Origin: Haloactinopolyspora alba
Lineage (GTDB): Bacteria > Actinomycetota > Actinomycetes > Jiangellales > Jiangellaceae
Direction of reading: 5' to 3'
DNA: 64,000 nucleotides
Assembly (NCBI RefSeq): GCF_003014555.1
Contig: NZ_PYGE01000004.1
Coordinates: 124,001 to 188,000 of the forward strand
The position numbers were made by a program, and so were the translations under genes. This document shows positions 1-6,900 of the stretch, piece by piece. Below the pieces are notes generated by a model. The model ran no database searches. It saw only the letters and a list, made by a program, of their open reading frames with translations, and had not been told where the DNA came from. Positions within the stretch are counted from its first letter, which is position 1; each line of letters opens with the position of its first letter.

Positions 1-2
1 CC

Positions 3-1676
3 GTCGATCCGCCCGGCACCCGTCCGGTTGCCGTCGATTCCCCCGCCGCCGCGCCGCTCGCCGCGGCTGAGGCGGCGGTGGTCGAGGTGCCGCGGGTGTT
101 ACCGGCCGCGGTGGCGGACATGGCGCCGGGTCCGGAGCTGGCGGGCGTCCTCGACGGTGTCGACGTCGCGGAGTTGGGGGCGTTCGAGCTGGTCGAGGCC
201 GCCGCGGCGTGGCAGCGCCTCACCTCGTGGGCACTGGCCGCGCAGGCGGGCGTGCTGGCGGAGTTGACCCGTCGGACGGCGATGCGCCCGGCCGGCGATA
301 CCGGCTACCGGTCGGTGAACCCGGTCACGAACACCGCGATGGATGTCGCAGGGCGCACCCACACCACGACCCGGCAGGCCGAGAACGCCGTCGGGCACGC
401 TGTGCAACTGGTCGAGGACTTTCCCGCCACCCACGCCGCGTTGGCCGCCGGCATGATCGACGAGCGCCGTGCCCGGGTGATCACGGCCGAGCTGGGCGGG
501 CAGGACCCGGCGATCCGGCGCCGGGTCGAGGCCTCGGTCTTGCCCGAGGCCGGCGACCTCGACTCCGTCCTGCTGCGGCGGAAGGTGAAACACCTGCTGC
601 AGCAGCTCGCCCCGGTCGAGGCCGAGCAGCGCTGCCAGCAGGCCAGGCAGCGCCGCTACGTGCGCGACAGCCCTGCCGAGGACGGCATGGCCCACCTCGA
701 GGCGTTCATGCCCGCCGAGGACGTCGCCGCTGTCATGGCCACCCTCAACGCCGCCGCCGAGACCGCGAAACGCCGCGACCGGGAATCCAGCCGCGAGCCG
801 CGCACGCTCGACCAGCGACGAGCCGATGCCCTGGCCGAACTCGTCTGGAACTCGCTGACCACCGGCCATCTCGGTGCTCGCCCCGACGTCAGCCACGGCA
901 ACAACGGCGACAGTGGGCATGACGGACACGACGACGGACACGACGACGGACACGGCGACGGAAGCGGCGGTGGGCGTCGCGATGCCGACGGCCACGACCG
1001 TCACGGTCATGCAGGCGGCACCGCGTCGCCGGGTGGTGCGCCGGTGGGTACGGCGCTGGCCCATGCACACGGCCGTCCGGTCACCGTGCACGTGACCATA
1101 CCGCTGACCACGCTCCTCGGACTCGACGAACACCCGGCCCACCTGGACGGCTACGGCCCCGTCCCGGGCCAGATCGGCCGCCACCTCGCCGCCGGTGGCC
1201 TGTGGCAATGGGTCGGCACCCATCCCGCCACCGGGCAGGTGCTCGACCACGGCCTCACCCGCTACCGTCCACCCCAGGCCCTCATTGATCACGTCGTGCT
1301 CCGTGACCGCGAATGCCGCTCACCCGGCTGTCACCGCCCCGCTATGGCCTGCGAGATCGACCACCGCGACCCGCACAGTCGCGGTGGCCCCACCTCCGCC
1401 TGCAACTGTCTCCCGCTGTGCAAGACCCACCACCTGCTGAAACATCACGGTCGATGGCGCCTTGTCCGGCTCCAGTCCGGGGCGTACGAATGGATCTCAC
1501 CCTCGGGACACCGCTACACCAAGCCCCCCGAGTCCATCGGCCCGATCACCGGAACGCACCCGGACGTCGAGCCAACCGGTGTCGGGCCGCCCCGGTTGAA
1601 ACCACCACCCAGCCCTGTTGATCCGACGGTCCGGGCCGACCCGCCCGGTCCGTGCGACGACGTCCCGCCGTTCTAG
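3..1676 (+). CDS. DUF222 / HNH endonuclease domain protein (13E12 family), 5' end outside window
   Basis: The frame is open from the first bases of the window, so the true start probably lies upstream; the first internal start candidate is GTG at 78. The N-terminal two thirds resemble the DUF222 region of the actinobacterial 13E12 repeat family. The C-terminus carries an HNH nuclease signature: CRSPGC, then the EIDHRDP histidine, an Asn in CNCLPLC, and KTHHLLKHH. A low-complexity His/Asp/Gly stretch (about 40 residues encoded near 890-1010) separates the two parts and contains a 12-bp tandem DNA repeat. Members are numerous in actinomycete genomes. Nuclease activity is expected from the motif, but the biological role is unknown. 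The gene is followed by a convergent TetR gene whose stop overlaps by a few bases. Confidence 0.85.
   Translation, partial: VDPPGTRPVAVDSPAAAPLAAAEAAVVEVPRVLPAAVADMAPGPELAGVLDGVDVAELGAFELVEAAAAWQRLTSWALAAQAGVLAELTRRTAMRPAGDTGYRSVNPVTNTAMDVAGRTHTTTRQAENAVGHAVQLVEDFPATHAALAAGMIDERRARVITAELGGQDPAIRRRVEASVLPEAGDLDSVLLRRKVKHLLQQLAPVEAEQRCQQARQRRYVRDSPAEDGMAHLEAFMPAEDVAAVMATLNAAAETAKRRDRESSREPRTLDQRRADALAELVWNSLTTGHLGARPDVSHGNNGDSGHDGHDDGHDDGHGDGSGGGRRDADGHDRHGHAGGTASPGGAPVGTALAHAHGRPVTVHVTIPLTTLLGLDEHPAHLDGYGPVPGQIGRHLAAGGLWQWVGTHPATGQVLDHGLTRYRPPQALIDHVVLRDRECRSPGCHRPAMACEIDHRDPHSRGGPTSACNCLPLCKTHHLLKHHGRWRLVRLQSGAYEWISPSGHRYTKPPESIGPITGTHPDVEPTGVGPPRLKPPPSPVDPTVRADPPGPCDDVPPF
921..962 (+). repeat. 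12-bp tandem repeat inside the HNH gene
   Basis: Three consecutive copies of a 12-base unit (GACGGACACGAC at 921 and 933, GACGGACACGGC at 945) followed by half a unit. It encodes an Asp-Gly-His repeat in the interdomain linker. In-frame length variation between strains would be expected from slippage. Confidence 0.85.
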
Positions 1677-2299
1677 GAACCCCGGGTGCCTTTTCCGCCG
1701 ACGTCCTCGCCGACCAGGGCGGTGACGGCGGTGTCGATGGCCGCGAGCGCACGATCGGCGTCCTGCTCGGCCACGACCGCGTGCAGGTGCTCGGCCGACA
1801 GCGGCGCCAGCACGACATGGGCCAGGGCGTCGGCGTCGTCGCCGGGACGTGCCGCGGCGAGCAGCAGGGCCGTGTGGCGATGCCAGAAGCGATACGCGCC
1901 GATGCGGTAGCGCGCGCCGGGTGCGGCGGTCTCGGACATCCGCACCAGGTCGAGGTGGGCAAGGACGTAGTGCGCGTACGCGTCGACGAAGGCCCTCAGC
2001 CGCTCCCGCGGGTCGGGCTTATCGGTGCTGGTGACCGGGCCGAGCGGAGCCGGTCCGGACAGGATCGTCTCCTGGAGCTCGCGCTCACGTTCGTCGAGCA
2101 GGGCGACGGCGAGCCCGGCCTTGTCGCCGAACCGGCGGAACAACGTGCCTTTGCCGACTCCGGCCGCCGCGGCGATCGCGTCCATGGAGACGTGCTCGAC
2201 GCCGTCCCGCGCGAACAGCTCCGCGGCGGCCGCGAGGACGGCCACGCGGTTGCGTGCCGCGTCGGAGCGCTCCTTCGGCGGTGACGAGCGCAACGTCAC
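1673..2299 (-). CDS. TetR/AcrR family transcriptional regulator
   Basis: A 208-residue TetR-family repressor if it starts at GTG 2299. The N-terminal helix-turn-helix is clear (VSMDAIAAAAGVGKGTLFRRF region, about residues 37-57), and the C-terminus is the variable ligand-binding/dimer domain. An ATG at 2356 would add 19 residues, but that extension would read through one of two matching palindromes and through a possible -10 (TTATGT), so the shorter form is preferred. Its Shine-Dalgarno sequence is weak. It is divergent from an azoreductase-like gene at 2445, and paired palindromes lie between them. This is the usual arrangement for a self-regulating repressor that is released by a toxic or redox-active compound which the neighbour detoxifies. 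The ligand is unknown. Confidence 0.85.
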   Translation of the reverse strand: MTLRSSPPKERSDAARNRVAVLAAAAELFARDGVEHVSMDAIAAAAGVGKGTLFRRFGDKAGLAVALLDERERELQETILSGPAPLGPVTSTDKPDPRERLRAFVDAYAHYVLAHLDLVRMSETAAPGARYRIGAYRFWHRHTALLLAAARPGDDADALAHVVLAPLSAEHLHAVVAEQDADRALAAIDTAVTALVGEDVGGKGTRGS

Positions 2300-2323
2300 C
2301 AGCGACGTCTCGTGAATGGCGTA

Positions 2324-2375
2324 ACCGGACCGTGGTCCGGTAGTGTCGAAGGACATAACCGGACTGTAGTCCAGA
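2324..2375. promoter_or_regulatory. Paired operator palindromes between TetR and azoreductase genes
   Basis: Two copies of the same sequence lie 34 bp apart. The first, ACCGGACC-GT-GGTCCGGT (2324-2341), is a perfect 8+2+8 inverted repeat. The second, ACCGGACT-GT-AGTCCAGA (2358-2375), keeps the left arm and core. Both are preceded by TA. TetR proteins bind such 15-20 bp palindromes, so these are candidate sites for the adjacent regulator. Confidence 0.7.
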
Positions 2376-2444
2376 ACGGTCCGGGTCAGGCAACTCACCG
2401 GCCGCGCACCGGTCACCGGACGCGCATCGGGGAAGGGATCTCAC

Positions 2445-3071
2445 ATGAGCACGTTGTTGCACGTCTCGGCGTCGCCACGCGGCGCGGAGTCGGAGTCGCT
2501 CGCACTGGCGGAGGCGTTCGTCACGACCTATCAGCAGACGCACCCGGGCGATCCGGTCGAGCACTGGGACCTGTGGGACGGATCGCTGCCGGAGTTCGGC
2601 CCCGCGGCCGCGACGGCGAAGATGGCGGTGTTCGGGGGGACGGGGTTCGACGAGACCCAGGCCGTCGCGTGGCGCAGTGTCGAGGCGGCGTTCGCCAGGT
2701 TCGACAGCGCGTCGCGCTACCTGTTCAGCGTCCCGATGTGGAACGCCGGCGTGCCGTACGTGCTCAAGCAGTTCATCGACGTCGTCAGCCAGCCCGGGAT
2801 GATCTTCGGCTTCGACCCGCACGACGGCTACACCGGGCTGCTCGCGGACAAGAAGGCCGCCGTCATCTACACCGGCGGCGTCTACGGCCCCGACCGCGGA
2901 CCCGGCTTCGGTGCCGACTTCCAGACCAGCTTCTTCGAGGACTGGCTGCGCTGGGCCGGCGTCACCGAGATCGAGCCGATACATTTCCGGCCGAACCTGG
3001 TCACGGCCGACCCCGCTGCGGGCCGCCGGGCCGCGGCGGAGCAGGCTCGCGACGTCGCGACGAAGTTCTGA
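2445..3071 (+). CDS. azoR: FMN-dependent NADH-azoreductase / NAD(P)H quinone reductase
   Basis: A 208-residue flavodoxin-like protein. The N-terminal beta strand and phosphate-binding loop (LLHVSASPRGAESES) bind FMN in this family. The segment VPMWNAGVPYVLKQFID matches the second flavin-contact region of AzoR (E. coli has MYNFNIPTQLKNYFD). YTGGVYG is the third flavin loop. AzoR-type enzymes reduce azo compounds and quinones by two-electron transfer from NAD(P)H in the cytoplasm. The start has a strong Shine-Dalgarno (GGGGAAGGG upstream of ATG 2445). The divergent TetR gene and the operator pair in between suggest induction by an electrophile or quinone. Confidence 0.85.
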   Translation: MSTLLHVSASPRGAESESLALAEAFVTTYQQTHPGDPVEHWDLWDGSLPEFGPAAATAKMAVFGGTGFDETQAVAWRSVEAAFARFDSASRYLFSVPMWNAGVPYVLKQFIDVVSQPGMIFGFDPHDGYTGLLADKKAAVIYTGGVYGPDRGPGFGADFQTSFFEDWLRWAGVTEIEPIHFRPNLVTADPAAGRRAAAEQARDVATKF

Positions 3072-3086
3072 CCGGCCGGCTGCGGC

Positions 3087-3950
3087 CTACTTGAGCAGCT
3101 TCGACATCCGCCGGTCCGCCAGCGGCTTGCCGCCGGTCTGGCAGGTCGCGCAGTACTGCAGGCTGGAGTCCGCGAACGACACCTCGCGGACGGTGTCGCC
3201 GCAGACGGGGCACGCCTCGCCGGTGCGGCCGTGCACGCGCATGGACGAGCGTTTCGAGTCCTTCAGCTCGCGCGCGGCGAGACCCTCGGCGCGGCCCAGG
3301 GCACCGGACAGCTCGTCGACGATGACGGCGTGCAGCGAGGCCACCTCGTCGTCGGTCAGCGTCGAGCACGGGTGGAACGGCGAGAGCTTCGCGGCGTGCA
3401 GGACCTCGTCAGAGTAGGCGTTGCCGATGCCGGCGATGATCGACTGGTCGCGTAGCACGCCCTTGATCTGCGCGCGTTTCGCCGCGGTGAGGATCTCGTG
3501 CAGCCGCTCGACGGTGAACTCGTCGGACAGCGGGTCGACGCCGAGGCGGGCCACCCCCGGCACGTCGGCGGGGTCACGGACGACGTGGACGGCGAGCCGT
3601 TTGCGGGTGCCCGCCTCGGTCAGGTCGAACCCGGAGCCGTCGGCCAGCCGTACCCGCATCGCCAGCGGACCGCGGCCGGGCTTCGGCGGTTTCGGTGACA
3701 GCTCGTCACTCCAGCGCAGCCACCCGGCGCGCGCCAGATGCAGCACGAGGTGCAGCCCGTCGCAGTCGAGGTCGAGGAACTTGCCGTGCCGGGTCACCCC
3801 GGTGATCGTCAGCCCGCCGAGCGCGGTGACCGGCGGGTCGAACGTCTTGAGGACGCTCACGTTCGCGACGTCGACCCGTGCGATCGGCTTTCCCACGGCG
3901 CGCTCGCGCAGGAACGCCACCAGCGCCTCCACCTCCGGCAGTTCCGGCAT
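3087..3950 (-). CDS. mutM: Fpg/MutM-type formamidopyrimidine-DNA glycosylase
   Basis: A 287-residue DNA glycosylase/AP lyase that removes oxidised bases. The start is fixed at ATG 3950 because the mature protein must begin MPELPEVE: Pro2 is the Schiff-base nucleophile and Glu3 is catalytic. The hairpin lysine lies in TRHGKFLDL. The helix-two-turn-helix segment contains the conserved Asn and Tyr (GIGNAYSDEVL), and a four-Cys zinc finger (CPVCGD ... CATC) closes the protein. A different Nei-like member is encoded at 10580-11368, so the genome carries at least two enzymes of this superfamily. The gene is followed by a convergent azoreductase gene. Confidence 0.88.
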   Translation of the reverse strand: MPELPEVEALVAFLRERAVGKPIARVDVANVSVLKTFDPPVTALGGLTITGVTRHGKFLDLDCDGLHLVLHLARAGWLRWSDELSPKPPKPGRGPLAMRVRLADGSGFDLTEAGTRKRLAVHVVRDPADVPGVARLGVDPLSDEFTVERLHEILTAAKRAQIKGVLRDQSIIAGIGNAYSDEVLHAAKLSPFHPCSTLTDDEVASLHAVIVDELSGALGRAEGLAARELKDSKRSSMRVHGRTGEACPVCGDTVREVSFADSSLQYCATCQTGGKPLADRRMSKLLK

Positions 3951-3978
3951 GAGGGCATTGTGCCCCGTGCCGTGCAGG

Positions 3979-4671
3979 TCAGGCCAGTGCGGCCGGTAGC
4001 GGGAGTTCCAGGGCACGCCGCAGCCGGGTCAGGTACTCGGTGCGCGGGATCTCGACGACGCCCAGGCCGGTCAGGTGCGGCGTGCCCCACTGCACGTCCA
4101 GCAACCGGCCCACGCCACCATCCGCCGCGAGCATCTCGACCAGGGCGACCAGGGCGACCTTGGACGCATCGCGGCCCCAGCGCTGCCGTGCGTGGAACAT
4201 CGACTCACCGGCGAACAGCCCGCCGATCGCGACGCCGTACAGGCCGCCGGCGAGCCGGTCGTCGGGGGTCCATGCCTCGACGGAGTGTGCCCAGCCGAGA
4301 CGGTGCAGCCGCTGGTATGCCGACTGGACCTCGTCGCTGATCCAGGCCCCCGGGCGGTCCGGATCGGCACAGGCGGCGACGACCTGGTCGAAGCTGGTGT
4401 CGACGCGGATCTCGAACCGGCGGCACGCCTGCCGCAGCGACCGGCTGACCCGCAGCCCGTTCAGCGGCAGCACACCACGCGGATCGGGCGACCACCAGGC
4501 GAGGTCGGCGGGCCGGCCCAGCAGCCGGTCGATGGGCATGGGGAACAGGCCGTTGCGGTACGCGGCGAGCAGGGTCCCGGGCTCCAGGTCGGCGCCGAAC
4601 GCGACGAGGTCGTCGTCGCCGAGCTCGGACGGCGGCAGCGCCCATCGCGTCGGCGGTGGCTCGACGGGCAC
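3979..4671 (-). CDS. aat: Leucyl/phenylalanyl-tRNA--protein transferase
   Basis: A 230-residue protein of the Aat family, which transfers Leu or Phe from aminoacyl-tRNA to N-terminal Arg or Lys of proteins (N-degron pathway). Visible family blocks are YRNGLFPMP, WWSPDPRGVLPL, TWI-type DEVQSAYQRLHRLGWAHSVE, GGLYGVAIGGLFAGESMFH and the C-terminal LLDVQWGTPHL. The start chosen is GTG 4671, which has GGGAGG five to six bases upstream; a GTG about 12 codons earlier is possible. It lies just upstream of the Fpg gene on the same strand (28-bp gap), so the two may be cotranscribed. Confidence 0.9.
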   Translation of the reverse strand: MPVEPPPTRWALPPSELGDDDLVAFGADLEPGTLLAAYRNGLFPMPIDRLLGRPADLAWWSPDPRGVLPLNGLRVSRSLRQACRRFEIRVDTSFDQVVAACADPDRPGAWISDEVQSAYQRLHRLGWAHSVEAWTPDDRLAGGLYGVAIGGLFAGESMFHARQRWGRDASKVALVALVEMLAADGGVGRLLDVQWGTPHLTGLGVVEIPRTEYLTRLRRALELPLPAALA

Positions 4672-4742
4672 CCGGACCTCCCGATGCCGGTGGACGACTG
4701 CTGCCACTGCCAGCCTAGCCCCGCCACTTCCCGTCGCGGGCG

Positions 4743-4755
4743 TATCGTAGGGGCC
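4743..4755 (+). promoter_or_regulatory. -10 element of a probable leaderless promoter for the EcsC-family gene
   Basis: TATCGT at 4743-4748 lies seven bases before ATG 4756, which places the expected transcription start on the start codon. No well-spaced Shine-Dalgarno is present. Confidence 0.45.
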
Positions 4756-5448
4756 ATGGGAGTTCGGCGCGCCATCGGCACCTGGGCGGGCACGACTGCG
4801 GCGCGTAGGGCGGCGCCGGTCATGGCGGCCCGCGGAGCGAATCAGTTCATCGGCCGCGCCATCGACGGGTTTCCCGGGTTCCCCGGCGCGCTCGAGATCG
4901 CGCGGCGGCACCTGGACCGCACCGGAGACGTCGATCGCGCGGTGCGCGACGTCACCGAGCAGCACATCCGGCTCGCCGGCGTGCAGGGGTTCGTCACGAA
5001 CATCGGTGGTGTCGTGACCATGCCGGTCTCGGTTCCGGCGAACATCGCGGGCATCGCGGTACTGCACCTGCGCATGGCCGCGGCCATCGCCCACCTGCGC
5101 GGATACGACATCACCGATCAGCGGGTGCGTGTCGCCGCGCTGCTGACGCTGCTCGGCAAGGACGGCGTCGAGACGGCGCAGCGCGGCCGCGACATACCCG
5201 GCACCCCGTTCGACGTCGCCACCGGCATCAACGTGCCGGAGCCCGCGGTCGCCGAGCGCGCGGTCACCGCGGTGTCGACGCAGCTGGTGGCACGTATCGG
5301 TGGCAAGCACGCCACGCTGACCGTCGCGCGGCGGGTACCGGTGCTGGGCGGCGCCGTCAGCGCCGGCGTCGACGCGTTCTCCACCTACGCCATCGGCCGT
5401 TTCGCCAACCGTGAGTTCCCGCCGAACGTGACCGTCGAACGGGCCTGA
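4756..5448 (+). CDS. EcsC family protein
   Basis: A 230-residue protein matching the EcsC family (named after B. subtilis EcsC; function poorly understood). The central Gly/Pro/Val-rich hydrophobic stretch around NIGGVVTMPVSVPANIAGIAVLHLRMAAAIAHLRGYD is typical, followed by a C-terminal amphipathic region (VPVLGGAVSAGVDAFSTYAIGRFA). There is no signal peptide; membrane association is likely. It stands alone, divergent from aat and convergent with a TetR gene. A -10 (TATCGT) sits exactly seven bases upstream of the ATG. Confidence 0.8.
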   Translation: MGVRRAIGTWAGTTAARRAAPVMAARGANQFIGRAIDGFPGFPGALEIARRHLDRTGDVDRAVRDVTEQHIRLAGVQGFVTNIGGVVTMPVSVPANIAGIAVLHLRMAAAIAHLRGYDITDQRVRVAALLTLLGKDGVETAQRGRDIPGTPFDVATGINVPEPAVAERAVTAVSTQLVARIGGKHATLTVARRVPVLGGAVSAGVDAFSTYAIGRFANREFPPNVTVERA

Positions 5449-5451
5449 GGA

Positions 5452-6015
5452 TCATCGCGGCGACCGCGGTAGACCGGCCAGGACCATCTCGATCAGCTGC
5501 GCGTACGTGTCGTCGAGCGACTCGGCCAGGCCGAAGCCTCCGCTGGTCTCGATCGCGGTGAAGCCGTGCACGACGGAGCGGAGGTTGCGTACGGCGTGCA
5601 CGGCCGGTGCGTCCCGCAGCCCGTAGCCGTGCATGACCGCGAGGAACACGTCCAGCAGTTTCGACCCCGCGTCCGCGAGTGCCGGATCCCGGAGCGGATC
5701 CGGTGGGATCGCCGCGTACCGCCCCGGATGTGCGACGACGTAGCCGCGGTACGCGTGCATGAGCGCGGTGACGGCGTCGTCACGGCTACGGCCGAGCACT
5801 GCCGCGGACAACCGGTCGGTGACCTCCTCGATGACGCGGGCGCCGACCAGGGTCCGCAGCTCACCGAGCCCGGTGACGTGCTTGTACAGCGACGGTGCCG
5901 CGACCCCGGTGTGGGCGGCGACGGCGGCCAGGGTCAGACCGCCGGGCCCGGCGTCGTCGATCACCGCGACGGCGGCGTCGACGACGGCTGCGGTGGACAG
6001 TCCGGCTCGTGGCAT
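5452..6015 (-). CDS. TetR family regulator with WHG-type C-terminal domain
   Basis: A 187-residue regulator. The HTH (LTLAAVAAHTGVAAPSLYKHV) is near residues 27-47. The C-terminal region contains VHGFTAIETSGGFGLAESLDDTYAQLIEMVLAGL, typical of the WHG/TetR_C_33 ligand domain. Its ATG lies five bases downstream of the stop of the hydrolase gene on the same strand, so the two form an operon. It probably represses its own operon through the tandem operators at 6819-6858. Confidence 0.85.
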   Translation of the reverse strand: MPRAGLSTAAVVDAAVAVIDDAGPGGLTLAAVAAHTGVAAPSLYKHVTGLGELRTLVGARVIEEVTDRLSAAVLGRSRDDAVTALMHAYRGYVVAHPGRYAAIPPDPLRDPALADAGSKLLDVFLAVMHGYGLRDAPAVHAVRNLRSVVHGFTAIETSGGFGLAESLDDTYAQLIEMVLAGLPRSPR

Positions 6016-6020
6016 CGTCG

Positions 6021-6833
6021 TCAGCCCGCCGCGACGGCGCCGAGGTGGCCGATGACGGCCGGGGCGACGAGGTCGGGGCGCTGGGAATGCGGGTAGTGCC
6101 CGGCATCGGGCACCATCGTCACCGTCGCCGGTCCGCCGAGCGCGCCGGCGACGAACTCCGCCTCGGCGCGCGGGTCGGCGAAGTCCGGGTCCCGCTCGCC
6201 CATGACGATCAGCGCCGGCGCGGTGACCTCGCTGAGGCGGGGGGTGACCGGCTCGTGCGACGTCGCCGCGGTCCGCCGGAACGCCTGCCACGCGCCCGGC
6301 CGGCGCAGGCTCGCCTTGATGCGGGCGACGTGCTCGGCGAGATCGGGCGGGCGCGTCCCCTTGTGCAACGACGCGATGAAGGCGCCGGTCGCGGCGATGC
6401 CCCACGGCTTACGGAGCACGAGACCGGTGACCAGCCTGGCGGTCCAGCTGGCCGGCGGGTTGCGGACGTACGGCCCGAGCAGGACGGTGCCGCTGACCAG
6501 GTGTGGTTCCTCGGCGGCGGCCCACACGGCGGCGCCGGCGGCCATCGAGCTGCCGACGAGCGTCACCGGGCCGCCGCCGAGGTGGCGCACCAGGGCGATC
6601 AGGTCGCCGCCAGCGGCGACGTCGTCGTAGCTGGCGAACGTGGTGTCGCTGGCACCGTGCCCGCGCAGATCGACGGTGGCGACCCGGTAACCGGCTGCGA
6701 CCAGTGCCGGTGCCAGGAACCGGTACGTGGAGCGCACGTCGCCCAAGCCCGGCATCAAGACCACGAGCGGACCCTCGCCGCTGACGTCGTACGCCAGCCG
6801 GCCGTCCGGCCGGTCCAAAAAGCTATCTCCCAT
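6021..6833 (-). CDS. Alpha/beta hydrolase
   Basis: A 270-residue alpha/beta-hydrolase-fold enzyme. It shows the oxyanion region (VVLMPGLGDVRSTYR), DLRGHGAS, the nucleophile elbow LVGSSMAAGAA (GxSxA, Ser present), an Asp in VMGERDPDFAD and the catalytic His in PDAGHYPHSQ. It is cytoplasmic with no signal peptide; the substrate is unknown. The start at ATG 6833 coincides with the expected transcription start of a TTGACA-17-TAGCTT promoter, implying a leaderless mRNA. An alternative TTG at 6818 has GGGAGA seven bases upstream. It is first in an operon with the TetR gene at 5452-6015. Confidence 0.85.
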   Translation of the reverse strand: MGDSFLDRPDGRLAYDVSGEGPLVVLMPGLGDVRSTYRFLAPALVAAGYRVATVDLRGHGASDTTFASYDDVAAGGDLIALVRHLGGGPVTLVGSSMAAGAAVWAAAEEPHLVSGTVLLGPYVRNPPASWTARLVTGLVLRKPWGIAATGAFIASLHKGTRPPDLAEHVARIKASLRRPGAWQAFRRTAATSHEPVTPRLSEVTAPALIVMGERDPDFADPRAEAEFVAGALGGPATVTMVPDAGHYPHSQRPDLVAPAVIGHLGAVAAG

Positions 6834-6858
6834 AGCCACAAAGCTATGCGCATTAGCC
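6819..6858. promoter_or_regulatory. Two tandem operators (AAAGCTA-N7-TAGCC) spaced 21 bp
   Basis: Direct repeats begin at 6819 and 6840. Each is AAAGCTA, seven bases, then TAGCC. The core GCTA-N7-TAGC is an inverted repeat. A 21-bp period is two DNA turns, so two dimers would sit on the same face. Copy 2 covers the -10 of the hydrolase promoter and copy 1 covers the start codon. Confidence 0.7.
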
Positions 6859-6869
6859 AAGAATGTCAA
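6841..6869 (-). promoter_or_regulatory. Promoter of the hydrolase-TetR operon
   Basis: On the minus strand the -35 is TTGACA (6869-6864), the spacer is 17 bases and the -10 is TAGCTT (6846-6841). Seven bases then lead to ATG 6833. This is one of the best-matched promoters in the window and it directly overlaps the operators. Confidence 0.7.
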
Positions 6870-6888
6870 GCCCGTCCATCGGGCGTCG

Positions 6889-6894
6889 TAGGGT
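6889..6894 (+). promoter_or_regulatory. -10 element of a probable leaderless promoter for the hyuAB fusion
   Basis: TAGGGT lies six bases before ATG 6901. No convincing Shine-Dalgarno is present, and the spacing fits transcription starting at the ATG. Confidence 0.45.
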
Positions 6895-6900
6895 CGGGCC

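Noticed and set aside
99-1292. Long minus-strand frame opposite the HNH gene
   Set aside because: It is the codon-bias shadow of the real gene: no recognisable domain and Gly/Val/Arg-rich noise, while the plus strand has HNH and DUF222 motifs.
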